Assembly (NCBI GenBank): GCA_031292355.1
Contig: JARLHI010000057.1
Location: 343,501-407,500 of the forward strand
From: Candidatus Obscuribacterales bacterium
GTDB lineage: Bacteria; Cyanobacteriota; Vampirovibrionia; Obscuribacterales; Obscuribacteraceae
DNA: 64,000 nucleotides
Direction: 5' to 3'
This document shows, in pieces, positions 9,172-16,817 of the stretch. Position 1 is the first letter of the stretch; every line of letters begins with the position of its first letter. The position numbers were made by a program, and so were the translations under genes. Below the pieces are notes generated by a model that had not been told where the DNA came from, ran no database searches, and saw only the letters and a list, made by a program, of their open reading frames with translations.

Positions 9172-9522
9172 ATGAATAGCAAACTTAGATTCAATGCTCT
9201 GCTTTTAATTGGAGCCACTATTGGCGGTGTGTGCTTGACTCAACAGCCAAGTTTAGCCTGGGGCTGGGGCGGGTTCGCTAACCGTCATCCACGACGCGCT
9301 GAAGTGTTGACGCGTGACCATATCGAGCGAAATGAATTGCGAGCAGACCGCGGCAATCTTGGTGGTCACTATGGACAATTGATGCATGAAGACAGATCAA
9401 TTCAGCACCAGGAACAGAGAGACGCTCGAATCAATGGTGGCTTTATCACCCGCGGACAACAAAACCAGCTCAATCGCGAAGAAAATAGACTACAACGTCA
9501 AACTAATCGCGACTTCAGATAA
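9172..9522 (+). CDS. Small secreted protein of the HPxRAEV repeat family
   Basis: A signal peptide ending near PSLAW precedes one unit of about 75 residues that starts HPRRAEVLTRD and continues through GHYGQL, EDRSI, QEQRDA, NGG and QLNREENRLQRQ. The same unit occurs twice in the Gln-rich protein at 16818-18632. The pattern (HPRRxEV, then NGGxIT and LNxxEN) resembles a family of small helical exported proteins I recall as hypothetical in many Proteobacteria; its function is unknown. The ATG at 9172 is chosen over 9145 because GAGG sits eight bases before it. A hairpin terminator follows at 9545. Confidence 0.7.
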   Translation: MNSKLRFNALLLIGATIGGVCLTQQPSLAWGWGGFANRHPRRAEVLTRDHIERNELRADRGNLGGHYGQLMHEDRSIQHQEQRDARINGGFITRGQQNQLNREENRLQRQTNRDFR

Positions 9523-9544
9523 TTTTTGAAATAATCAATGAGGG

Positions 9545-9587
9545 CAGGGCTTGGCGCGTCTTAATTGATGCCGGCAAGCCCTGTTTT
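9545..9587 (+). terminator. Rho-independent terminator after the small secreted protein
   Basis: CAGGGCTTG (9545-9553) pairs perfectly with CAAGCCCTG (9575-9583), with a 21-base loop and a TTTT run directly after the stem. It sits 22 bases past the stop of the 9172 gene. The loop is longer than usual. Confidence 0.6.
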
Positions 9588-9616
9588 GACAAAATTGCAC
9601 ATATGGAACATATACA
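9586..9616 (+). promoter_or_regulatory. Candidate promoter of the Ku gene
   Basis: A perfect -35 hexamer TTGACA (9586-9591) overlaps the T-run of the preceding terminator. A weaker -10 candidate, TATACA (9611-9616), follows at a 19-base spacing, longer than ideal. The Ku start is about 50 bases further on. Confidence 0.35.
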
Positions 9617-9667
9617 TCGTCGCTTCGTCAAACTCATCGGCATATTCTAGCTGAAGAGGTTCATCCA

Positions 9668-10552
9668 ATGGCACGCGCTATGTGGTCTGGAGTAATAGGA
9701 TTCGGTCTGGTCAGCATTCCAATCAAATTGTACTCAGCCATTGAAAGCAAAACTACGTCCTTTCATCAAATCCACGAAGCTTGCAACACTCAAATCAAAG
9801 AAGTGCGCTGGTGCCCCACTTGCGACCGTAAAGTGGAATGGACAGAAATAGTCAAAGGCTATGAGTATGAAAAGGGTAAATTTGTGCCGCTAACCGAGGA
9901 AGACATGGCAAAATTGCCGCTCAGCAGTAAAAATTTGATCAATGTCAACTCCTTTGTGAAACTCGAACAGATCGATCCTATTTATTTTGAAAAGAGTTAT
10001 TTCATTGAGCCAGACAAAAAAGCTGAGCATGCATTCGCTTTGCTCTCTCAGGCTCTCGCTCAAAAAAAGATGGTTGGTATCGCCAGCATTACGTTGAGAA
10101 GTCGTGAGCGGCTCTGTATGCTGCGGCCATCTGGTCAATCAATTTTGATGAGCACTCTGTATTACCCAGACGAACTGCGACTTGACCTTGCTCAAAATGG
10201 TCCGGTTGTGAAAATTCCAGCAAAGGAATTGGAACTTGCTAATCACTTAATCGACATGCTCGCCGACGATTTCAAACCAGAACTATACACAGACCACTAT
10301 CGAGCGGCTCTTAACAGCCTGCTTGAGGCTAAAGTGGAAGGTTTGCCAGTGGAAGAGCAACCCTCTCAGGTTGCGGGCGGCAAAGTCCTCGACTTAATGG
10401 CTTCATTGCAAGCCAGTCTAGAACGTGCAAAATCGCGAACGCAACAATCGGAAAAAACTAGCAAAAAAGTGCCATCTAAAGAAAAAGACGTGAGCGCCAA
10501 AACGAAGTCTAAATCGGCTGCCGCTTCGACTTCGAAAAAAAGATCTGCCTAA
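9668..10552 (+). CDS. ku: Ku protein, non-homologous end joining
   Basis: This is the bacterial Ku homologue, a homodimeric ring that binds double-strand DNA ends and recruits the LigD-type machinery. It opens with the family's MARAMWSGVIGFGLVSIPIKLY. The central beta-barrel includes WCPTCDRKVEWTEIVKGYEYEKG and YFEKSYFIEPD. Length (294 residues) is normal. After about residue 250 the chain becomes a Lys/Ser-rich tail, as in Ku proteins whose basic C-terminus contacts DNA. Its stop overlaps the stop of the convergent LigD-type polymerase by four bases. Confidence 0.95.
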   Translation: MARAMWSGVIGFGLVSIPIKLYSAIESKTTSFHQIHEACNTQIKEVRWCPTCDRKVEWTEIVKGYEYEKGKFVPLTEEDMAKLPLSSKNLINVNSFVKLEQIDPIYFEKSYFIEPDKKAEHAFALLSQALAQKKMVGIASITLRSRERLCMLRPSGQSILMSTLYYPDELRLDLAQNGPVVKIPAKELELANHLIDMLADDFKPELYTDHYRAALNSLLEAKVEGLPVEEQPSQVAGGKVLDLMASLQASLERAKSRTQQSEKTSKKVPSKEKDVSAKTKSKSAAASTSKKRSA

Positions 10553-11754
10553 GTCGAAGTTTTGGACTTCTTTGATTTAGCGACGGTATCTGATTTTGTT
10601 TTTTTCGTCGTCGTCTTCTTCGCGGGCTCTTTTATTGCCCCTGCTGCCACTTCAGATTGCAATACAATTTGCAAATCTTTCTTCGATTCCAAAACTCTTG
10701 ACCATAAATCGCCTGTCTCAAGTAGACGTGCAGGCAGAGTCCTCATCGTAAAATCAGTTGGATAAATCTTACCTGCTTCCAGTTCAGCCCAAGTTACAGG
10801 CGTGCTCACAGTAGCTTCAGCTGTCGCTCTAGGAGAATAAATCGAAGCGAGTGTTTTGCCTCTACCGTTCATGTTATGGTCAAAAAATATTTTGCCGGGG
10901 CGATTTGCCACCTTCCATTCCATGGTGACATCATTCGGCAGAGACTTTTGTAAATGAACACCCATAATCTGCGCAAGAGATCGCACCACGTCATATTCGA
11001 CATTGCGGATAATTGGTACAAAAATGTGCAATCCCGTTTTACCGCTGGTCTTTACAAATGAGTTGAGACCGACGTCTTCAAGGTTTTTGCGCAAAACAAG
11101 CGCCACTTCACAGGCTTTGTAAAAACCGGCTTTGTGCAACTCTGGCTCGTCGCCTTTATTTTCTTTGCCGCTGTAAATATAAGGGTCAAGATCAAGAACT
11201 AAAAAGTCCGGATAGTTCAACAACGAGCTTTTTACGTTTGCAGCAGATCCAGCAAATTTTGTCGATATATCTTTAGCGTCTGGAGCTGGGTCAATTCTAG
11301 AGTGCACTGTGTGAAATTCAAGCACGGCCATTTGAGCAAACCACAAAAGGGTAGCAAGGTTGTTGCACAAAAAATAATCACTATCTTTACCAGTGCTCTC
11401 CGAAAAATACCGCACCGTTTCCACAAAAGGAGGTAATTTCTGCTCAGAATGTTTTTGAAAAAAACGCATCCCATACATGCCACTAGGAAAACGAATTTGG
11501 GTGACCGGACGATCACGTAAATGCGGCAAGACATAATCTGACACCTGCAAAAGATAATGCAGATAATCACGTTTTCGCAAAGGGGGCGTCAGCGGTTTAT
11601 TCATCGACTCGCCGGTCGTAAAGAACATAGGTTTATCGAGATGTGTGAACGAAACAGTATGTCCATCAAAGTCAAGAGTCAATTTCTCGCCAGACTCTAA
11701 AACTTGCGCCGATAGCTCCTTTAAAAGCGACTGATTGATTTCTTTGGTAGGCAT
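10549..11754 (-). CDS. Stand-alone LigD-type polymerase (primase-polymerase) domain
   Basis: The 401-residue protein corresponds to the polymerase module of bacterial LigD, which fills gaps with NTPs or dNTPs during Ku-dependent end joining. Visible motifs are LCNNLATLLWFAQM, the metal-binding LVLDLDPY (two Asp) and SGKTGLHIFVPI. No ligase or 3'-phosphoesterase domain is attached. The last 35 or so residues are a Lys/Thr-rich tail, mirroring the basic tail of Ku. The two genes converge and share a CTAA stop overlap at 10549-10552. An ATP-dependent ligase must be encoded elsewhere if the pathway is complete. Confidence 0.9.
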   Translation of the reverse strand: MPTKEINQSLLKELSAQVLESGEKLTLDFDGHTVSFTHLDKPMFFTTGESMNKPLTPPLRKRDYLHYLLQVSDYVLPHLRDRPVTQIRFPSGMYGMRFFQKHSEQKLPPFVETVRYFSESTGKDSDYFLCNNLATLLWFAQMAVLEFHTVHSRIDPAPDAKDISTKFAGSAANVKSSLLNYPDFLVLDLDPYIYSGKENKGDEPELHKAGFYKACEVALVLRKNLEDVGLNSFVKTSGKTGLHIFVPIIRNVEYDVVRSLAQIMGVHLQKSLPNDVTMEWKVANRPGKIFFDHNMNGRGKTLASIYSPRATAEATVSTPVTWAELEAGKIYPTDFTMRTLPARLLETGDLWSRVLESKKDLQIVLQSEVAAGAIKEPAKKTTTKKTKSDTVAKSKKSKTST

Positions 11755-11924
11755 TTTTTGTCTTTAGCTGTTTTAGCTGGAGAAGGTAATGGAGATGCTC
11801 ACAAGTGAAGTTTGCGGGGCTACCAGAAGCAACAAGAACCGACAAGAAGAATCTATAGTTTGACAGTTGCCCGGTCAAGTTGCGAGAGGGTGCGATAATC
11901 ATTTTCCACACCAGAGGAAAAATA

Positions 11925-12905
11925 ATGCTCATCAAGACCGCAAAAAAAATTGCCCTGTCGCTTGTCGCGCTGCAAATGCTTGTGGGAGCTTCCTCGCAAT
12001 GCCTGGCTGGAACTAAAGCGGTCACCTCGGTTGCCAAATTACCCATCTGGAGCAACGGAATCAAAGTGCCGTATCGCGCCTGGCTTCCTCAAGATAGACC
12101 ACGCGAAATTTTGCTTTGCGTTCACGGTCTGGGCTTTAACAGCCAGTCATTTACGGAATTTGGTCGCACTATGGCTGGTCGAGGAGTAGCGGTTTACGCC
12201 GTTGATGTCCGCGGCTTCGGTCTATGGATGCAAAAGAAAGGCGAAGATCGTGTCGATTTCGAAAATTGCCTCTTGGATATCGAGTCTGGATTGAAGACTT
12301 TGCACAAGAATTATCCAGGCGTGCCTGTTTATCTCGTCGGTGAATCGATGGGAGGTGCCATTGCGCTCGCCGCTACTTCGCGTTACCCAAAGCTTGTCGA
12401 TGGTCTTATCTCGTCTGTTCCTTCTTCGGATCGTTACGCCAAACTAAAGAGCCAATTAATTGTGGGCGCTCACTATGTCAAAAACAAAGACAAGGAGATG
12501 AATATTGCTCCTGAAGTGGTAAATAGAGCGACAAAATCCGTTGCATTGCGAAAGAAGTGGGAAGCCGAGCCCCTCAACCGCATGACCATTACACCCAAAG
12601 AACTCAAACAATTCGACGATTTCATGAAGGGAAATAATGATGCCGCAGCGCTTGTCGATAAAGTTCCAGTCTTGATGATTGCTGGTTTCAAAGACAAACT
12701 TGTCAAACCTGAAGGAACAATTGAATTATTCAACAATATTTCCAACCAAGACAAACTGTTGATGGTTGTCGGCGACGGTGAGCATCTCTTGCTTGAAGAG
12801 AATCAATTGACAGATCAATTGGAGCAACTGATTTTCGACTGGATCAAGAATGAATCGAGCACAAAGTCCAACAACAGAAAATCAGGAGTGACGGCTCACC
12901 CCTAA
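11925..12905 (+). CDS. Exported alpha/beta hydrolase (lysophospholipase/monoacylglycerol lipase-like)
   Basis: An N-terminal signal segment (KIALSLVALQMLVGASSQCLAG) leads into an alpha/beta-hydrolase fold. The oxyanion region is LLCVHGLGFNSQSF, the nucleophile elbow is GESMGG (Ser in GxSxG), the acid is probably in IAGFKDKLV, and the late His is in GDGEHLL. It resembles monoacylglycerol lipases and lysophospholipases (Hydrolase_4 type). The ATG at 11925 is chosen over a TTG at 11880 because AGAGGA lies seven bases before it. A single base separates its stop from that of the next, convergent gene. Confidence 0.85.
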   Translation: MLIKTAKKIALSLVALQMLVGASSQCLAGTKAVTSVAKLPIWSNGIKVPYRAWLPQDRPREILLCVHGLGFNSQSFTEFGRTMAGRGVAVYAVDVRGFGLWMQKKGEDRVDFENCLLDIESGLKTLHKNYPGVPVYLVGESMGGAIALAATSRYPKLVDGLISSVPSSDRYAKLKSQLIVGAHYVKNKDKEMNIAPEVVNRATKSVALRKKWEAEPLNRMTITPKELKQFDDFMKGNNDAAALVDKVPVLMIAGFKDKLVKPEGTIELFNNISNQDKLLMVVGDGEHLLLEENQLTDQLEQLIFDWIKNESSTKSNNRKSGVTAHP

Positions 12906-12906
12906 A

Positions 12907-13263
12907 TTATTTTTGCACTCTTTTTTCCAGCTCAACTTTTTTTATGTCCGCACTGACTTTATTTAAATCAGACTCAAGTTCAGATTTCTGAGTATCGCTA
13001 AAAGCTTTACTGGAGCCCTCTCCATTTTGAAATTTCTTCTTTTTGCGAGCAATACCTGAAAGCGCCTCGCGCAATTTCTTTGCCTCTTTAGAAGTGAGCT
13101 GGTTGAGCTTCTGTCCTTTATTGATATCTTGCATCAACTGTCCCTGTCGCTCGTCTATTGACCAGACTTTGGCGCAAGAAGGAGGGGGCGCACTCATGTT
13201 CACCGCACAGGTCAATACCACAAACAATGAAAACAGAGTCGGACCGCGCATTTCAGAATTCAT
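12907..13263 (-). CDS. Small exported helical protein of unknown function
   Basis: The 118-residue product has a hydrophobic leader (TLFSLFVVLTCAVNMSA) followed by charged helices rich in Lys, Glu and Gln (RQGQLMQDINKGQKLNQLTSKEAKKL and a later SELESDLNKVSADIKK). I do not recognise a family. The composition resembles the small helical secreted proteins elsewhere in this window, but the HPxRAEV motif is absent. Confidence 0.55.
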   Translation of the reverse strand: MNSEMRGPTLFSLFVVLTCAVNMSAPPPSCAKVWSIDERQGQLMQDINKGQKLNQLTSKEAKKLREALSGIARKKKKFQNGEGSSKAFSDTQKSELESDLNKVSADIKKVELEKRVQK

Positions 13264-13363
13264 AATCCCTCATTTAGTGGCAACCAAAGTCACAAAAATC
13301 AAATATACAGTAAGTGGCAAATAAAGACACGTCAGTTGACAAAGGGCAAAAAAATGGGCTCAG

Positions 13364-13549
13364 TCACTGCTCCAATGAATCGGAGACAAAGCCTATGACA
13401 CTGCCATCTTCAACTTCATAGGAAATACTAATTGGATTGCAGCAATTTTCACAATCTTCGACATAACGCTGGCCACCTGATGACAGATCGAGCATCATTG
13501 AAATCTGTTCCCAGCAATAGGGGCAAGCAAAAAAATGTTCTTCAAGCAT
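13364..13549 (-). CDS. CPXCG-motif cysteine-rich small protein
   Basis: The 61-residue protein carries FACPYCWEQ near the start and EDCENCC in the middle, giving two Cys pairs that probably bind one zinc ion. It fits the CPXCG-motif-containing cysteine-rich family (Pfam Cys_rich_CPXCG), widespread and functionally uncharacterised; in this copy the Gly of CPxCG is Trp. It lies four bases after the stop of the type III polyketide synthase gene on the same strand, so it may be the last gene of that transcript. Confidence 0.8.
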   Translation of the reverse strand: MLEEHFFACPYCWEQISMMLDLSSGGQRYVEDCENCCNPISISYEVEDGSVIGFVSDSLEQ

Positions 13550-13553
13550 AGTT

Positions 13554-14630
13554 TTACCTTATCAAGGCAGCTTCTATTGTCAGACCAGGACCAAAGCCAA
13601 GCATGACATAGGGGCGCGACAAATTACCAGCAAGCAATTTCTGCAAAATAAAGAGCACCGTCGGCGATGACATATTGCCGTGCTCCGAAAGCACCTCACG
13701 CGATTGCGCCAGCGCTGAACTGCTCAAACCCAGAGCAAGTTCTACCGAATCAAGGATTTTCGGTCCACCAGGATGGACAGCCCAACCTCCAATGTCGGCA
13801 ACCTTGAGTCCTTTTTCATAGAGCCATTGGTCGACAAATTCTTTCAAATGGCTTTCAATGATATTAGGCACTTCAGCCGATAACGTCATTTCAAAACCAT
13901 GATCGCCAATTGTCCAGGTCATCGCCTCTTTTGAGGCGGGCACAAGGGTTGAACGAGAGCATGAGTAAATCAATTCAGGTCCATTAGCTCGCAACAACAT
14001 TGCTCCTGCCCCATCGGCAAACAAAGAATTAGCAACGAGACTGTCGGCGGTCCAACCATATTGAAAATGAATCGTACAAATTTCCACTGCGCATAAAATA
14101 ACTACCGCCAATGGATTGGCAGTGATGAAAGCATCGGCGACTCGCAAGGCATTAAAAGCGCCATGGCACCCCATATAGCCAACATGCGTACGAAACACAC
14201 TAGTTGGCAAAGAAAGCTTTTCGACGAGGGCAATATCGAAACCCGGCGAATAAAAGCCAGTACAAGAAACCGTAATCAAATGAGTAATTTCTCGAACTTT
14301 AGTATCTGTTTTCGAAAAGGCATCAACGCAGGCGGCAATAGCTAAATCTGGTGCATTTTCACTATACTTACGCAAACGTTCGCCAGTCGTTGGGCCTTTT
14401 GGCGAATCGCTTTCATTATTTCCGAAGAAATCCGAATTTACATCATGCGTTTGCAAAGAGTGTAAAACACTCGAGCGAGACTTTATAGTCGTGCGACTAT
14501 ATAAGCTCTCAAGAACACGTTCCTGTCTAAGATTTTGACAACAATATTGTTTTGCATGCAAAAAGGTTTCTTTCTGCGAAATCGCATTTTGTGGAACGGC
14601 AGTACCGATACTTTCAATTCTTGACGGCAT
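13554..14630 (-). CDS. Type III polyketide synthase (chalcone/stilbene synthase family)
   Basis: This homodimeric ketosynthase family extends an acyl-CoA starter with malonyl-CoA to make alkylpyrones, resorcinols or similar products. From the ATG at 14630 the catalytic triad is readable: Cys155 in YMGCHGAF, His286 in AVHPGGP and Asn319 in EHGNMSS. The C-terminal GFGPGLTIE loop is also present. Length, about 358 residues, is normal. The start is supported by GAGGA six bases upstream; the longer frame to 14666 lacks this. The gene overlaps the end of the FAD reductase gene by 17 bases and is third in the methyltransferase-reductase-synthase operon. The product is unknown. Confidence 0.9.
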   Translation of the reverse strand: MPSRIESIGTAVPQNAISQKETFLHAKQYCCQNLRQERVLESLYSRTTIKSRSSVLHSLQTHDVNSDFFGNNESDSPKGPTTGERLRKYSENAPDLAIAACVDAFSKTDTKVREITHLITVSCTGFYSPGFDIALVEKLSLPTSVFRTHVGYMGCHGAFNALRVADAFITANPLAVVILCAVEICTIHFQYGWTADSLVANSLFADGAGAMLLRANGPELIYSCSRSTLVPASKEAMTWTIGDHGFEMTLSAEVPNIIESHLKEFVDQWLYEKGLKVADIGGWAVHPGGPKILDSVELALGLSSSALAQSREVLSEHGNMSSPTVLFILQKLLAGNLSRPYVMLGFGPGLTIEAALIR

Positions 14631-15840
14631 GTTCGTTCCTCGAATGCACAAATATATTAGAACCATCCGGTATCGTCAGATCGGCTTGCATTTTCCTCGC
14701 CGCAATTGAATCAACTATAGGTCTAGCGATTTCAGGCACAGCCGACAGTGCAAGTAGACAAAGACGTCTCAAGCCGCCACGTTTTAAACAAGCAGCGACA
14801 ACGGCGCTGACGTTTTGTTTTTTACCGATTAATTGAAGATACTGTCGCCGCCACAAAGGTGCCAGTTCTGGCTTCCAATGTTCAATAGCAGCATCAGCAA
14901 GAGGTGCCATATGAGCTGCAGCAAGCAAGGCCCAGGACATTCCTTCACCTGTGAATGGCTCTGTGTAACCGCAGGCATCGCCAATTAAAAAAAGTCGTTC
15001 ACCAGATAGGGACAAGCGACAGCGCGTCAATGTGTTGGTGCCAGTCCAATGCTCCGTCAAAAAACCAGCAGGAACTGGAAGACCAGCACTTTCCAAAATA
15101 GCAGCGCTTGCAAGCGCCGGTGAACCTGATTGCCTTGAGAAGTCGCGATTCAGAGCCACTGCAATATCTAATTTGTTATCTTCAATTCGCACAAGTCCCA
15201 CGTATCCGTGATTCGAACAGGCCATGTAGATGCGGCCTTCTTCGTAAAATGTGTCAGCGTAAGAAAGTACCACTCCGGCACCAAATTTTGAGTTTTCCTT
15301 AGCTACGGTTGAAAATTCTGGCAGTTCACTCAAAGACATACCATCAAGGCCGTCTGCGACTATTACCAGTTTTGCTCGGACCTCATTCCTGTCGCTGGTA
15401 TTTTGTATTTTAACCAGCCGCTCACTTTCATCAGAGGGCTGCACTCGAGCTGTCACGCGAGGCAAAAAACTGACGCCACTAGCAATTGCCGCCCTGATTA
15501 AGGCAGCATCAAATTTTGAGCGGGACAGCGCAAAGCCCGTTGGCAATTGCAATCTCGCTTTAATTCCGCTTTCACAGACAATCAATTGCGAAAATGGTAT
15601 GGCATTCTGTTGTGACAATAAATCTTCCAAGCCAATTTTGCTCAAGACACCAGCAGCGATATCATTAATGCAGCATCCGCATACTTTATCTCTAGGAAAA
15701 TCAGCTCTATCAACAAGCAAGACCGTTCGAGAAGAAAGTGACAACAAACGAGCAATTGTCGATCCAGCAGGTCCAGCTCCAATTACAACGGCATCCCAGA
15801 ATTTGTCTGTGTCAGAAAAAGCTATGCTAGCTTTAATCAA
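14614..15840 (-). CDS. FAD-dependent oxidoreductase, geranylgeranyl-reductase family
   Basis: The N-terminus has the dinucleotide-binding motif DAVVIGAGPAGSTIA and further on GDACGYTEPFTGEGMSWAL, the second FAD contact of the geranylgeranyl reductase/para-hydroxybenzoate hydroxylase group. CGCCIND near residue 55-61 is Cys-rich. The enzyme probably reduces or hydroxylates a lipid or polyketide intermediate. A TTG at 15840 is preferred: it overlaps the methyltransferase stop in TTGA and has GGAG about 12 bases upstream, implying translational coupling. A longer frame starting at 15897 would overlap the methyltransferase by 61 bases. Confidence 0.85.
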   Translation of the reverse strand: MIKASIAFSDTDKFWDAVVIGAGPAGSTIARLLSLSSRTVLLVDRADFPRDKVCGCCINDIAAGVLSKIGLEDLLSQQNAIPFSQLIVCESGIKARLQLPTGFALSRSKFDAALIRAAIASGVSFLPRVTARVQPSDESERLVKIQNTSDRNEVRAKLVIVADGLDGMSLSELPEFSTVAKENSKFGAGVVLSYADTFYEEGRIYMACSNHGYVGLVRIEDNKLDIAVALNRDFSRQSGSPALASAAILESAGLPVPAGFLTEHWTGTNTLTRCRLSLSGERLFLIGDACGYTEPFTGEGMSWALLAAAHMAPLADAAIEHWKPELAPLWRRQYLQLIGKKQNVSAVVAACLKRGGLRRLCLLALSAVPEIARPIVDSIAARKMQADLTIPDGSNIFVHSRNEHAVKN

Positions 15841-16535
15841 GACGTTCTTCTCCAGACAAGCAACATGCGACACGGGAAAGCGAATGTTACAGTGCATCCT
15901 GTCAAACCAGCTTCTAATGCCATCTCTTGCATCTCTTTGATTGTGTATGATGCCATGACAGATATAGGAGCATCAAAACGAACAACCTCAGACCTCGTGA
16001 ACAACCTGCTCGCAAGCCAGACCAGTACATAAGAAATTTCGCTGCGTACTAAGTCGTTGACAATGACCATCTCAGAGGCAGCTTCAGACATTTTCTTCAA
16101 AAGCTGAACAACTTGAGGTGGATCTAAATGATGAGTAAAAAGAGCCGTCGTAATTACGTCAAAACGTTGAGGCAAGGCTTCGTTGATAACGTCAAGCTGC
16201 ATAAACGAAATCTGGGCGTCAACTTTTCTCGCTTCGGTCTCGGCAATTTCGACAGCAGTCTTGCTGATATCAGTCCCCACAAGCTGCAATGACAGCTTCT
16301 CCTGGCGTGCCTTTTTTCTCAGACCCCGTAAAATATCACCACTGCCGGTGGCAAGATCAAGCACACGCAACGTGCGCTTGGCTTCCAGGCTGAGCTTCTT
16401 AATCGGAGACCAGATCAAATCAGCGCTAGTGCTAATCAGATTTAGTGCTTCAAGCCCGCGCAAAGCTTCAGCATGGCTATCGCTGTTGAGCTGCGGATCA
16501 TCCATTAATTCAGGCTCTCGCTTGCGCGGTAACAT
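15837..16535 (-). CDS. SAM-dependent methyltransferase of the type III PKS operon
   Basis: A class I methyltransferase fold is indicated by LRVLDLATGSGDI (SAM-binding motif I), VGTDIS and the later DVITTALFTHHLD. The N-terminal PELMDDP with AEALRGLEALN is a signature I recall from methyltransferases next to type III polyketide synthases. It probably methylates the polyketide made by the third gene. ATG at 16535 is chosen because GAGG lies seven bases upstream; a TTG precedes it. It is the first gene of the operon. The region 16536-16817 upstream shows no further gene. Confidence 0.85.
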   Translation of the reverse strand: MLPRKREPELMDDPQLNSDSHAEALRGLEALNLISTSADLIWSPIKKLSLEAKRTLRVLDLATGSGDILRGLRKKARQEKLSLQLVGTDISKTAVEIAETEARKVDAQISFMQLDVINEALPQRFDVITTALFTHHLDPPQVVQLLKKMSEAASEMVIVNDLVRSEISYVLVWLASRLFTRSEVVRFDAPISVMASYTIKEMQEMALEAGLTGCTVTFAFPCRMLLVWRRTS

Positions 16536-16817
16536 CAATCAGCCTCGTGGACAGACAGAACTTTGCCTCAGCATTGTTGCACATGCGATCGAGACGCACC
16601 TTGGTCCCAATAACGCTCCCGTGAACAGAAACTACAAGAGCTGGAAACGCAATCAGGGAGTTGGATTTGCAAGCAACCTCATACGCAATCGCTCTTAATC
16701 GATCGCAACAATGGGCTAAGAGTCACAATTCAATCCGACTTGAGACTATTAATTAGGTTTCAAAAAATCAGATGAGTGCGAAAGCGCTTCCACCGGTTCA
16801 ATTGACTGCGCTAAATT

